From Trujillonella endophytica (GTDB lineage Bacteria > Actinomycetota > Actinomycetes > Mycobacteriales > Geodermatophilaceae): a stretch of DNA of 64,000 bases. Both the position numbers and the translations under genes were made by a program. Position 1 is the first letter of the stretch. Each line of letters opens with the position of its first letter. The notes under the pieces are model-generated. The model did no database searches. It was not told the DNA's origin and saw nothing but the letters and a program-made list of their open reading frames with translations. The stretch spans positions 62,001 to 126,000 of the forward strand of contig NZ_JABGCI010000011.1 of assembly GCF_019799905.1 (NCBI RefSeq). The letters are read 5' to 3'. Below are positions 8,401 to 16,995 of this stretch, in pieces.

Positions 8401-9759
8401 TCAGCCGATGGCCTCCTCGTCCGGGATGCCGCTCTCCGGCGGGGTGGTCTCCTCGCCGTCATACTCCTCGATCTCCGCGTCACCGACGTCGGTCACCAGC
8501 ACCGGCGTCAGCTCCTCAGCGGAGCCGTTGGCACCGATCCGGCTGACGGACATGCCGCTGATGCCGGCGTGCCGGTCCGAGGAGTAGCGGAACGGCGCGA
8601 GCGCCGGACCCTGGAAGTCGCCGCCGGCCTCCTCCAGCGCGGCGACCAGGTCGTCACGCGTGGGGTTGCGGCCGGCCGCCTGCAGGGCCTGCACCATCGT
8701 GTAGGCCTGCGACATGCCGTAGATGCGGAAGTTGGTGAGCTCGCCCTCCTGGCCGGACTCGTCCCACACCCGCTGGAACAGCTGGACCCACGGGTTGTCG
8801 ACCTCGTCCACCGTCGGCAGGTAGTCGGTGGTGTAGACGCCCTCGAGCAGGCTCGTGCCGGTCACCGCACCGGAGGAGAAGCGCTCGAGCAGCGAGCCGA
8901 CCAGCTGCGGGTCCGACCCGACGTTGGAGACGAACCACTCCGGCGTGTAGTTGAGCCGCAGCGCGGTGAGCTGGGACAGCGCGGTGTAGATCGGCGTGTT
9001 GAAGCCGATGACGAAGTCCGCGCCGGACTGCTGCAGCGCCGTGATCTGCGCGCCGAGGTCGGTGTTGCCCGACGTGTACGTCTGCACCTCGACGATCTGC
9101 TCGTCGTCCAGGTACTGACGGACGCCGCGCTCGCCGTCCTCGCCGAAGTCGTCGTCCTGGAGGAAGAGACCGACCTTGGCGTCGGGGAGGTTCTCGGCGA
9201 TGTACTGGCCGATGATCTTCCCCTCGCTCTCGTAGTCGGTCTGCCAGCCGAAGGTGTACGGGTTCTCCTCCGGGTTGTCCCAGAGTGAGGAGCCGGACGC
9301 CACGAACAGGTCGGGCACGCCCTCGCTGTTGAGCAGGTCGAGGGCGGCGTTGTGGGTCGGGGTGCCCAGGCCGCCCATCATCGCGAAGATCTCGTCCTCG
9401 AGGACGAGCTGGTTGACGACCTGACCGGTGTTGGTCGGGTTGTAGCCGTCGTCCAGGTACTCCCACTCGATCTGCCGGTCGTAGACGCCGCCGTTGGCGT
9501 TGACGAAGTCGAAGTAGGCCTGGACCCCGGTCGGGATCTCGCTGTAGCCCGGGGCGGCCGGGCCGGTCAGCGGGTAGTGGGCTCCGATGAGGACGGAGTC
9601 CTCCGTCATGCCGGGGTCGGTGGCCTCGTTGTCCTCGGCAGTGCCGCCACCGCCACCGCCGCCGCCGCCACTGTCGTCGTCGCCGCCGCAGGCGGCCATG
9701 GTGGTGGCGATCGTCGCCGCGGCCAGGACGCTCACGAGTCGTCGGGAGGTTCGCGTCAA
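8401..9759 (-). CDS. livK: Liv-type ABC transporter solute-binding lipoprotein, 452 aa
   Basis: The start is TTG 9759, chosen because AAGGAG sits 5 nt upstream and the following residues make a lipoprotein signal (TRTSRRLVSV... then MAAC with Cys at 24). A low-complexity DDDS plus nine-Gly linker follows. The rest is a type I periplasmic-binding (Leu/Ile/Val-binding) fold with GAHYPLTGPAAPGYSEIPTG and VFASGSSLW-like segments. It should be lipid-anchored outside the membrane and deliver substrate to the LivHM permease. It is the last gene of the operon, separated from livM by a hairpin. Ligands of this family range from branched-chain amino acids to amides, urea and aromatics, so leucine specificity is not proven. 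Confidence 0.88.
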   Translation of the reverse strand: MTRTSRRLVSVLAAATIATTMAACGGDDDSGGGGGGGGGTAEDNEATDPGMTEDSVLIGAHYPLTGPAAPGYSEIPTGVQAYFDFVNANGGVYDRQIEWEYLDDGYNPTNTGQVVNQLVLEDEIFAMMGGLGTPTHNAALDLLNSEGVPDLFVASGSSLWDNPEENPYTFGWQTDYESEGKIIGQYIAENLPDAKVGLFLQDDDFGEDGERGVRQYLDDEQIVEVQTYTSGNTDLGAQITALQQSGADFVIGFNTPIYTALSQLTALRLNYTPEWFVSNVGSDPQLVGSLLERFSSGAVTGTSLLEGVYTTDYLPTVDEVDNPWVQLFQRVWDESGQEGELTNFRIYGMSQAYTMVQALQAAGRNPTRDDLVAALEEAGGDFQGPALAPFRYSSDRHAGISGMSVSRIGANGSAEELTPVLVTDVGDAEIEEYDGEETTPPESGIPDEEAIG

Positions 9760-9778
9760 GGGTGCTCCTTGTGGGTTG

Positions 9779-9798
9779 CCCGGGCAGCTCTGCCCGGG
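9779..9798 (-). other. Intercistronic stem-loop between livM and livK
   Basis: CCCGGGCAG and CTGCCCGGG form a 9-bp perfect stem with a 2-nt tip in the 122-bp gap upstream of livK. Such hairpins between permease and binding-protein genes often stabilise the binding-protein mRNA or partly terminate transcription; which applies here is unknown. Confidence 0.5.
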
Positions 9799-9881
9799 GG
9801 TCTGTGGGGTGCGGCACGCGAGGCGGGGCGGCCGGGGCCGGGGGCCCGCCACGGTGGAGGCAGCGGCGTCGTGACTCGGGC

Positions 9882-11060
9882 TCACCCCCCGTCGGCGCGG
9901 GCAGCCGCCCGCGCCGCGCGCCGTCGCAGCAGGGCCAGCCGGACGGTGCCGACCAGTCCGGCGGGTGCGAAGAGCATCGTCGCGACCAGCAGAAGGCCGT
10001 AGATGACGAAGGCGGCCTGGGAGGCTTGCGCCGACTCCATGTCGAGGACCTCGAGGCCGAAGTCCCGCGCCCACTCCGGCAGGAAGACGAGCAGGATCGA
10101 GCCGAGCAGCGCGCCGAAGAGACTCCCGAGCCCGCCGATCACGATGGCGGTGAGCAGGGACAGCGACAGCACGGGCAGGAACGACCCCGGCGCGGTCAGC
10201 CGGACCACGATCGCGAGCACGGCGCCGGCCAGCCCTGCGGCGGCGGCGCTCACCACGAAGGCGAGTACGCGCCACGAGCCCAGCGAGATGCCGGCCAGCT
10301 CGGCGGCGACCTCCTGGTCGCGCACCGCGCGCCAGGTGCGGCCGATCCGGCTGCGCATGAGGTTGGCCAGCAGGAAGTAGGTGATCAGCAGGCTGACCAC
10401 GGCGATGTAGGCCAGCCACTTCGTGCCCTGCCCGCGCTCGCCGGAGATGGCCTCGATGGCGTCGACGAACCAGTCCGGGGCCCGCGGGGCGCGCACGTTG
10501 ATGCCCTGCTCGCCACCCAGCGTGTCACTGAAGTACAGCGTCAGCCCGGGCACGCCGACCGCGAGGGCGAGGGTCGCGCCGGCCAGGTACGGCCCGTGCA
10601 GCCGTGCCGCGGCCACGCCGACCAGCGCGCCCACGACGGCGGTGATGGCGACGGCGATCAGGAAGATGACCGCCAGGGGCAGCGGCTCGCCGTCCTCGAC
10701 GTCGAGCAGCAGCGCCGTCGTGTACGCACCGACCGCCATGAGCGCGCCGTGGCCCAGGGAGATCTGCCCGTTGAGGCCGGTCAGCAGCGTCAGCCCGCCC
10801 GCGGCGATCGCGTAGAAGGCGATGCGGCTGATCTGGTCGTTCGTGCTGCGCTCGGTGCCCTCGAGGAGGAGCACCGCGCCGACGGCGCAGAGCGCCAGCA
10901 CGAGCAGGTGGCGCAACAGGGTGGTCTTCGGCAGGAAGGACCGGCCGCCGCCGCCGGCGGCGGCCGACGAGGCGTTGGCCGCGGCGGTCGCCGTGGACGG
11001 CGCGTCGTCGGAGGCGGCGCCGGGCGCCCCCGCGGGGGTCTGCAGGTCGCTCACGGTCAT
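9882..11060 (-). CDS. livM: Liv-type ABC transporter permease LivM, 392 aa
   Basis: This is a hydrophobic protein with about 8-10 membrane segments and the LivM signature LNGQISLGHGALMAVGAYTTALL (about residues 114-136). It has a hydrophilic N-terminal extension of about 50 residues rich in Ala, Gly and Ser. It pairs with LivH to form the translocation channel. The start GTG/ATG at 11060 overlaps the livH stop by 4 nt, so the two permeases are translationally coupled. The gene lies in the order livG-livF-livH-livM-livK. Confidence 0.92.
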   Translation of the reverse strand: MTVSDLQTPAGAPGAASDDAPSTATAAANASSAAAGGGGRSFLPKTTLLRHLLVLALCAVGAVLLLEGTERSTNDQISRIAFYAIAAGGLTLLTGLNGQISLGHGALMAVGAYTTALLLDVEDGEPLPLAVIFLIAVAITAVVGALVGVAAARLHGPYLAGATLALAVGVPGLTLYFSDTLGGEQGINVRAPRAPDWFVDAIEAISGERGQGTKWLAYIAVVSLLITYFLLANLMRSRIGRTWRAVRDQEVAAELAGISLGSWRVLAFVVSAAAAGLAGAVLAIVVRLTAPGSFLPVLSLSLLTAIVIGGLGSLFGALLGSILLVFLPEWARDFGLEVLDMESAQASQAAFVIYGLLLVATMLFAPAGLVGTVRLALLRRRAARAAARADGG

Positions 11061-11944
11061 GCCCTCCGGGCCGGGGTGGTCGAGAACAGGCCGCCGGGAC
11101 GCACCAGCAGGACGACGACGAGGATGACCAGCGCGGCCATGCCCAGCAGCGAGTCGTCCAGGTAGCCGCGCACGTAGCTCAGCGCGAGGCCCAGCAGCAA
11201 GCCGCCGACGACGGCGCCGATCGGCGAGTCCAGCCCGCCGAGCACGGCGGCCACGAAGCCGAACACGATCAGCTGGTCCATGAAGTTCGGCGAGATGAAC
11301 GAGACGTCGCCGGCGATGAGCATCCCCGCCAGCGCCCCGACCAGGGCGGCCAGCGCCCAGCCGAGGGTCAGCATCCGGCCGACCCGGACCCCGAGCAGGC
11401 GCGCGACCTCCTGCCCGAAGGCGGAGGCGCGCATCGCCAGGCCCAGCCGGGTGAACCGGAACAGCGCGATCAGCAGCACCATGGTCACCAGGACCGCGCC
11501 GACGGTCCAGATCGTGTTGGGCGACAGCGAGAGCAGGGTGAAGCCCTCGCGCACCTCGTAGCCGATGTTGGAGAACGGCGGGACGAACGCCCGCTGGTCG
11601 ACGCCGAAGATCAGCGCGACCGCGCCCTGGATGGCGATGAACAGACCCAGGGTGACGATGACGGCGTTGAGCTCGGGCCCGCCCTCGACCGGCCGGATCA
11701 CGACGCGCTCGATGACGGCGCCCAGGACCAGGCCCGCGAGCAGCGCGACGACCAGACCGACCCAGTAGGACTGCCCCGAGTCGATGACCGCGACGGCGAT
11801 GAACGTGGTGGCCGCCGCCATCGAGCCCTGCGCGAAGTTGACGATCCGGGTGGACCGCCAGATCAGCACGAGCGCCAGGGCGAACGCGGCGTAGACCGAG
11901 CCCGAGACCACCCCGCCGAGGGTGAGGCTGAGGAATTCCTCCAC
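11057..11944 (-). CDS. livH: Liv-type ABC transporter permease LivH, 295 aa
   Basis: This is an integral membrane protein with about 8 helices. The family motif STRIVNFAQGSMAAATTFIA (about residues 31-50) corresponds to the LivH NFAQGE-type loop, and a GLDSPIGAVVGGLLLG segment lies near the C-terminus. It forms the heterodimeric channel with LivM. It starts 33 nt after livF ends on the same strand and runs into livM with a 4-nt overlap. Confidence 0.92.
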   Translation of the reverse strand: MEEFLSLTLGGVVSGSVYAAFALALVLIWRSTRIVNFAQGSMAAATTFIAVAVIDSGQSYWVGLVVALLAGLVLGAVIERVVIRPVEGGPELNAVIVTLGLFIAIQGAVALIFGVDQRAFVPPFSNIGYEVREGFTLLSLSPNTIWTVGAVLVTMVLLIALFRFTRLGLAMRASAFGQEVARLLGVRVGRMLTLGWALAALVGALAGMLIAGDVSFISPNFMDQLIVFGFVAAVLGGLDSPIGAVVGGLLLGLALSYVRGYLDDSLLGMAALVILVVVLLVRPGGLFSTTPARRA

Positions 11945-11977
11945 GAGTGGACTGCCTCCTGTGGTGGGGACGAGGGA

Positions 11978-12757
11978 TCAGAAACCGAGGTAGGCGTGGC
12001 GCAGGTCCTCGTCGGCGGCGAGGGTGCGCGCGTCGTCGGTGACGACGACGCGGCCGAGGTTGAGCACGACGCCGGTGTCGGCCACCGAGAGCGCGCTGCG
12101 CGCGTTCTGCTCGACCAGGAGGACCGACAGGCCCTCGGTGTCCACCAGCTGCCGCACCAGCCCGAAGATCTGCGCCACGATGCGCGGCGCCAGGCCCAGC
12201 GAGGGCTCGTCGAGCAGCAGGATCCGCGGGCGGGCCAGCAGGGCACGCCCGACGACCAGCATCTGCCGCTCGCCGCCGGAGAGCGTGTGCGCGGGGTTGT
12301 CGCGCCGCTCGGCGATGCGCGGGAACAGGTCGTAGACGCGGTCGAACTCGTCCCGGCCGACCTTGCCCCGGAACAGCGAGCCGACCCGCAGGTTCTCGTC
12401 GACGGTCAGCTCGGCGATGACGCCGCGGCCCTCCGGCACGTGCGCCATGCCCTTGTGGACCATGGCCTCGACGGGGGCGCGGGTGATGTCCTCGCCGTCG
12501 AGGACCACGCGACCGGCGGTGGGACGGACCAGCCCGCTGACCGTGCGCAGCAGCGTCGTCTTCCCCGCGCCGTTCGCCCCGAGGACGGCGGTGATGCGGC
12601 CGGCCTCGGCGCGCAGCGAGACGCCGTCGAGGGCGCGCACCGGACCGTACGAGGCGGACAGCCCCTGCACCTCGAGCAGCGCGGTCGCGGTGCCCGTCCC
12701 GGCGCCGGCGGCGCCCTTGGTCAGGTCGGCCGCGGTGCTGCCGTGCGGCTCAGCCAC
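11978..12757 (-). CDS. livF: Liv-type ABC transporter ATPase LivF, 259 aa
   Basis: The nucleotide-binding subunit has Walker A GANGAGKTTLL, signature LSGGERQML, Walker B ILLLDEPSLGL and a downstream switch-type VEQN. An N-terminal tail of about 25 residues precedes the core. GTG 12757 overlaps the livG stop by 8 nt. It hydrolyses ATP as a heterodimer with LivG on the cytoplasmic face. Confidence 0.92.
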   Translation of the reverse strand: MAEPHGSTAADLTKGAAGAGTGTATALLEVQGLSASYGPVRALDGVSLRAEAGRITAVLGANGAGKTTLLRTVSGLVRPTAGRVVLDGEDITRAPVEAMVHKGMAHVPEGRGVIAELTVDENLRVGSLFRGKVGRDEFDRVYDLFPRIAERRDNPAHTLSGGERQMLVVGRALLARPRILLLDEPSLGLAPRIVAQIFGLVRQLVDTEGLSVLLVEQNARSALSVADTGVVLNLGRVVVTDDARTLAADEDLRHAYLGF

Positions 12758-13643
12758 GGGTGGCCTCCTCGGTACCCGCCGCGGCCTGCGCGGTCGATCG
12801 GCCGGTGGACAGTTCGGCGGCGTCCGCGTCGACGTCCACGTCGTCGCCGAGGTAGGCCTCGGTGACGGCCGGGTCGGCGCGGATCTCCTCGGGCGTGCCG
12901 ACGGCGATCTGCCGGCCGGAGTCGAGGACGGTGATCCGGTCGCAGACCCGCATGACCAGGTCCATGTGGTGCTCGACGAGCAGCACGCTCATCCGGCTCG
13001 CCACGGAGCGGATGAGCTCGCCCAGCTCGTGCATCTCGTCCTCGGACAGGCCGCTGGCGGGCTCGTCGAGCAGCAGCAGCTCCGGGTCGGCGACCAGGGC
13101 GCGGGCGAGCGCGACCCGCTTCTGCACGGGGTACGGGAGGCTGCCGGGGTAGCGCCCGGCGTACGCGGTGGCCTCGAGCTCGGCGAGGGCGTCCATGGCC
13201 CGCCGGCGCAGCCGCTCCTCGTCCTTGTCGGCGGTGGGGATGGCGAACAGCGCGGAGAAGAAGCCCGCCTTCGCGTGCCGGTGCGCCCCGACCATCACGT
13301 TCTCGAGGACCGTCATCCCGGGGAACAGGCCGACACCCTGGAGGGTACGGGCGATGCCCAGCTTGGCCAGCTGCGCGGGACGCAGGCGGCGGAGCTCCTC
13401 GCCGCGCCAGACGATCCGGCCCGAGGACGGGCGGACCAGGCCGCAGGCGACGTTGAACATCGTCGTCTTGCCGGCGCCGTTGGGGCCGATCAGGCCGTGG
13501 ACCTGGCCCGGCTCGACGGTCAGGGAGACGTCCTCCAGCGCCGTCACGCCGCCGAAGGCGACGTGGATGCCGGTCATCTCCAGCCGCGCGGTGGGCGACC
13601 GGTCCGGTCGCTGGGTGGTGCTGGCGAGCGGCGGTTCCGCCAC
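12750..13643 (-). CDS. livG: Liv-type ABC transporter ATPase LivG with a variant signature motif, 297 aa
   Basis: The ATPase has Walker A GPNGAGKTTMF and Walker B LLLLDEPASGL with a VEHHMD switch His. The ABC signature reads LPYPVQKR instead of LSGGQ; LivG proteins often have LSYGQQR, so this departs further, with Pro replacing the usual Gly. The partner LivF has a normal signature, so one of the two ATP sites may be weak. A C-terminal acidic tail of about 40 residues extends beyond the usual end. It is the first gene of the operon; its promoter must lie in the 179-bp gap shared with the divergent regulator. Confidence 0.88.
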   Translation of the reverse strand: MAEPPLASTTQRPDRSPTARLEMTGIHVAFGGVTALEDVSLTVEPGQVHGLIGPNGAGKTTMFNVACGLVRPSSGRIVWRGEELRRLRPAQLAKLGIARTLQGVGLFPGMTVLENVMVGAHRHAKAGFFSALFAIPTADKDEERLRRRAMDALAELEATAYAGRYPGSLPYPVQKRVALARALVADPELLLLDEPASGLSEDEMHELGELIRSVASRMSVLLVEHHMDLVMRVCDRITVLDSGRQIAVGTPEEIRADPAVTEAYLGDDVDVDADAAELSTGRSTAQAAAGTEEATRG

Positions 13644-13822
13644 GGGCCCACGTCTCCTCGGGGGTAGAGGGGGATCGCCCGACCGGGTGCTCGGTGGACG
13701 ACGATTGGGTCACGGCTACGTCCCGATGAGATTGCCTGCCGGTGAGGGCGGTCACAATGGGCGCGACGCACAGTGATCGACGACCCGGGCTGTGCTCAGC
13801 GCAGCACGTCAGGAGGTGGGCG

Positions 13823-15034
13823 GTGCACATGTATCCGCCAGAGGTGGCAGCCCGACTGGGCGACGTGGCACCGCGACTGTTCGACCAGGTGGACGCCATG
13901 GTCGACCGCATGGTCGACGTCCTGCTGCGGACCGAGCCGGCGTACCGCGAGCTCGACCTCGTGGAACTGCGCCGCTCGAGCCGGGCCGGACTGGCCGGCG
14001 GCATCCGCAGTCTCGTGGGCGCCGCGGGGGGCATCCGGGAGCTGCAGACCGCCGAGGCCCGCGAGGTGGGGCGACGCCGGGCGGCCCAGGGCATCCCCCT
14101 GGAGGCGGTGCTGCGCGCCTACCGGCTGGGCGGGCAGATCACGTGGGAGACGCTGCTCGCGGTCGCCCGCGACTCCGGCGCCGCGAACGACACCCTGCTG
14201 GTCGAGGTCGCCGGCTCGGTGTGGCGGACCAACGACGTGGAGTGCGCGGCGGTCGCGGAGGGCTACCGCGAGGAGCAGCGCCGGCTGGACTCGGTCGACG
14301 AGACGGCGCGCCGGCACGTGCTCGACGGGCTGCTGGACGGTCGCGGTGGCGACCCCGCGTTCGTGCGCTCGGCTTCCGAGCTGCTCGGCATGCCGCTGGA
14401 GGGACGGCTGCTCGCCGTCGTCGCCGTCCCGGACGACGAGGGCACCGTCAGCCTCGACGACCCGGCCGCGGGCCTGCTCCGGCGCGGGGTGCGCTCCGTC
14501 TGGGGCGAGCGGTCCGGCGCCCAGGTGGGCGTGGTGGCGCTCGGGCCCCGCCGGTCGACCGACGTCCTCGGTTGGCTGCGGGCGATGGCGGCGGGCCCGG
14601 TCGGTGTCTCGGCCGAGGTCCAGGGGGCCGCCGGGGTGGCCACGGCCTACCGGCTGGCCGAGACCGCCGCCCGGACCCTGCCGGTGGGCAGCAGCCAGGT
14701 CGTGACGATCGACGACCGGCTGCCCGAGGCGCTGCTGAGCAACTCGCCGGAGATCAGCTCACGGCTGGTCGGGCAGTCGCTGGGCGGGCTGCTGGACCTG
14801 CCCGAGGACGAGCAGACGGTGCTGCTGGACACCCTGGCCGCGTTCCTGGCCGCCGACGGCTCGCCGACGCGGGCGGCCGACGAGCTGTACTGCCACCGGA
14901 ACACGGTGATGCACCGGCTGCGGCGGATCGAGTCGGTGACCGGCCGCAAGGTCACCGACCCGCGGGCGCGCCTGCTGTGGCAGCTGGCGCTGCTCAGCGC
15001 TCCGCAGCTGCGCCCGGCCCGCCCGGCCGCCTGA
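13823..15034 (+). CDS. PucR/CdaR-type helix-turn-helix transcriptional regulator, 403 aa
   Basis: The C-terminus (about residues 340-400) is a PucR-type HTH: LLDTLAAFLAADGSPTRAAD, then an LYCHRNTVMHRLRRIE recognition region. The N-terminal half is helical and resembles the sensor/RsbT co-antagonist-like part of this family; the middle has a GGDEF-like fold segment. GTG 13823 is chosen because AGGAGG sits 6 nt upstream; ATG 13829 is also possible. The gene is divergent from the liv operon and probably controls it in response to the imported compound. PucR relatives regulate purine, sugar-acid and aromatic catabolism, so the ligand is open. Confidence 0.85.
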   Translation: MHMYPPEVAARLGDVAPRLFDQVDAMVDRMVDVLLRTEPAYRELDLVELRRSSRAGLAGGIRSLVGAAGGIRELQTAEAREVGRRRAAQGIPLEAVLRAYRLGGQITWETLLAVARDSGAANDTLLVEVAGSVWRTNDVECAAVAEGYREEQRRLDSVDETARRHVLDGLLDGRGGDPAFVRSASELLGMPLEGRLLAVVAVPDDEGTVSLDDPAAGLLRRGVRSVWGERSGAQVGVVALGPRRSTDVLGWLRAMAAGPVGVSAEVQGAAGVATAYRLAETAARTLPVGSSQVVTIDDRLPEALLSNSPEISSRLVGQSLGGLLDLPEDEQTVLLDTLAAFLAADGSPTRAADELYCHRNTVMHRLRRIESVTGRKVTDPRARLLWQLALLSAPQLRPARPAA

Positions 15035-15070
15035 GGAAGGACCCCCGTGACCCCCCGCCACGGGGGCCGT
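15032..15070 (+). repeat. Intergenic palindrome family B, short variant, on the stop codon of the PucR-like gene
   Basis: TGAGGAAGGACCCCC begins at the stop codon and leads into CCCCCGTG ... CACGGGGG (arms 15042-15049 and 15059-15066). The start of the element matches the other family B copies, but the CGCGAGCTCGCG core is missing here. It lies between convergent genes and probably also terminates transcription. Confidence 0.65.
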
Positions 15071-15090
15071 CCAACCGGAAGGCCCTCTCC

Positions 15091-15333
15091 TTACTGGAGG
15101 TAGCCCTCGACCTCTGAGGCGGGCCGCACCTCGGCCTCCTCCGGGTCCTCGGCGTACTGCCGCTTGGCGCGCCGCTGGCGCAGCAGGTCCCAGCACTGGT
15201 CGAGCTGGACCTCGAGGTCCTTGATGCGCGCCCGCTGCGCATCGTCGTGCTCGCCGTTGTCGCGGAGCTGGTGCTCCTCGTCGACCAGGGCGTGGATGCG
15301 GCTCAGCAGGTCCTTCTCGTCCATGATCGCCAT
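15091..15333 (-). CDS. DUF2630 family small protein, 80 aa
   Basis: This short acidic, helical protein contains MDEKDLLSRIHALVDEEHQL and RIKDLEVQLDQCWDLLRQRR, which match the DUF2630 pattern of about 80 residues found across actinobacteria. It is largely coiled-coil-like, with no signal peptide. ATG 15333 has GAGG 6 nt upstream; an internal ATG at 15324 would remove three residues. Function unknown. It follows tyrA on the same strand with a 29-bp gap, so it may be cotranscribed. Confidence 0.8.
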   Translation of the reverse strand: MAIMDEKDLLSRIHALVDEEHQLRDNGEHDDAQRARIKDLEVQLDQCWDLLRQRRAKRQYAEDPEEAEVRPASEVEGYLQ

Positions 15334-15362
15334 CCTGCCCCTCGCCCTCGCCGGGGAAACCG

Positions 15363-16289
15363 TCAGTCCCGCTCGGGGACCCAGCCCTCGACGAAGGCGG
15401 CCAGCCGCCGGGTGACGGCGCCGCCGGCCCGGCCGAGCGCGAGCAGCGCCGTCCGGTCCAGGGGCACCCGGACCGTGCGCCGCCCGGTGGGCACGGCCCC
15501 GCGGACGGCGTGCCCGGCGGCGACCAGCTCCGGCCACGGCCGGGCCAGGTGCTGCTGGACGCGGGCCAGCGCGGCAGCCGTGGGCCCGGCGTTGGCCCCG
15601 ACCATGGCCGTGACGAGGGCCGGGTCGCTGCCCGCCACGCGCGTGCCGTCGCGGAAGCTGCCGGCGGCCAGCGACAGGGCCAGCGGACCGGCCTGGCCCG
15701 CGGCGGCGGCCAGCGCGGCGGCCAGCAGGTGCGGCACGTGGCTGATCGCCGCCACGGCGTCGTCGTGCTCGGCCGCGGTGGCCGGCACCACCTCGGCACC
15801 GGCGGCGAGCGCGACCTCGGCGACCCGCAGCCAGCGGGGCAGCTCGGTGCCCGGCTCCAGGCACACCGCCCAGCGGGCGCCGCGGAACAGCCCGGGGTCG
15901 GTGGCCGCGTGCCCGGACCGCTCGGTGCCGCACATCGGGTGGCCGCCGACGAAGCGGCCCCCGAACGCGGCGCCGAGGGTCTCCAGCACGGGCAGCTTCA
16001 CCGAGCCGATGTCGGTGACCGTGGCGTCGGGGTCGATGGCCAGCCCGGTCAGCGCCGCCGTCATCGCCGGCAGCGGCACCGCGAGGACGACGACGCCGGT
16101 CAGCTCCGTGCCGATCCGCACTCCGCGCCCGGCCGCCGCGGCGCGGGCCTCGGGGTCGACGTCCCAGCCGGTGACCTCCCGGCCGGCGGCGACCAGCGCG
16201 GCGGCCAGCGACCCGCCGAGCTGGCCCAGGCCCACCACCCCGACCGGAGGGGCGGGCATCGTGGGCACCGGGAGAGCGGCGTCGGCCAT
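15363..16289 (-). CDS. tyrA: Prephenate dehydrogenase, 308 aa
   Basis: This enzyme oxidises and decarboxylates prephenate to 4-hydroxyphenylpyruvate for tyrosine synthesis. It has an N-terminal Rossmann domain (GVVGLGQLGGSLAAALVAAG, about residues 17-36), the GGHPMCGTERSG loop holding the catalytic His, and an AISHVPHLLAAAL helix typical of TyrA. There is no ACT domain, so feedback control by that route is absent. The ATG has no Shine-Dalgarno but lies 6 nt after a TAGCCT box, consistent with a leaderless transcript. It is divergent from the O-methyltransferase. Confidence 0.92.
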   Translation of the reverse strand: MADAALPVPTMPAPPVGVVGLGQLGGSLAAALVAAGREVTGWDVDPEARAAAAGRGVRIGTELTGVVVLAVPLPAMTAALTGLAIDPDATVTDIGSVKLPVLETLGAAFGGRFVGGHPMCGTERSGHAATDPGLFRGARWAVCLEPGTELPRWLRVAEVALAAGAEVVPATAAEHDDAVAAISHVPHLLAAALAAAAGQAGPLALSLAAGSFRDGTRVAGSDPALVTAMVGANAGPTAAALARVQQHLARPWPELVAAGHAVRGAVPTGRRTVRVPLDRTALLALGRAGGAVTRRLAAFVEGWVPERD

Positions 16290-16295
16290 GATCAG

Positions 16296-16301
16296 AGGCT
16301 A
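16296..16301 (-). promoter_or_regulatory. Candidate -10 box (TAGCCT) for leaderless tyrA
   Basis: On the minus strand TAGCCT ends 6 nt before the tyrA ATG and no Shine-Dalgarno intervenes, so transcription would begin at or next to the start codon. Confidence 0.55.
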
Positions 16302-16332
16302 TGTCCCACACGCTCCTCCACCACCGCGTGCC

Positions 16333-16995
16333 ATGACCCCCCGCCCCTTCCTCCTGAGCCAGCAGATGGCCGACTACGTACGGGCCAGCTCCGAGGCGCC
16401 CGACGACGTCGTCACCGACCTGGTCGCCGAGACCGCGGCGATGGCCGAGCGCGGCGAGCTCTCGGCGACCATGCAGATCGGGTCCGACCAGGGCGCGTTC
16501 ATGCAACTGCTCACCCGCGCCCTGGGCGTGCGGACGGCGATCGAGATCGGCACCTTCACCGGGCTCTCCGCGCTCTGCATCGCCCGCGGCCTCCCCGAGG
16601 ACGGCCGGCTCCTCTGCCTGGACCTGAACGCGGACTGGACCGCGGTGGCCCGGCGCTACTGGGACCGCGCCGGCGTCGGCGACCGGATCGAGCTGCGGCT
16701 GGGCCCGGCGCTGACCTCGCTGCGCGCGCTGCCGCTCGAGCCCACCTTCGACCTCGCCTTCGTCGACGCCGACAAGACCGGGTACGCGGCGTACGTCGAG
16801 GAGCTGTACCCCCGGCTGCGGCCCGACGGCGTCGTCCTGCTGGACAACACGCTGCGGGGCGGTCACGTGCTGGCGCCGCGCAGCGACGACGACCGTGCCA
16901 TCGCCGCGCTCAACGCGGCGCTGGCCGCCGACCCCCGCTGGGAGACCGTGCTGCTGCCGCTGGCCGACGGCCTGACCGTGCTGCGCCGACGGTGA
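16333..16995 (+). CDS. SAM-dependent O-methyltransferase (family 3, COMT-like), 220 aa
   Basis: The protein has SAM motif I, AIEIGTFTGLSALCIARGLP (about residues 60-79), and the metal-site strand DLAFVDADKTGYAAYVEEL. The DADK motif marks the Mg-dependent catechol/caffeoyl-CoA O-methyltransferase family, and the length of 220 aa is typical. It starts at ATG 16333 in the 43-bp gap divergent from tyrA. Its stop overlaps the next gene by 4 nt. A catechol or polyphenol acceptor is likely; the true substrate is unknown. Confidence 0.9.
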   Translation: MTPRPFLLSQQMADYVRASSEAPDDVVTDLVAETAAMAERGELSATMQIGSDQGAFMQLLTRALGVRTAIEIGTFTGLSALCIARGLPEDGRLLCLDLNADWTAVARRYWDRAGVGDRIELRLGPALTSLRALPLEPTFDLAFVDADKTGYAAYVEELYPRLRPDGVVLLDNTLRGGHVLAPRSDDDRAIAALNAALAADPRWETVLLPLADGLTVLRRR

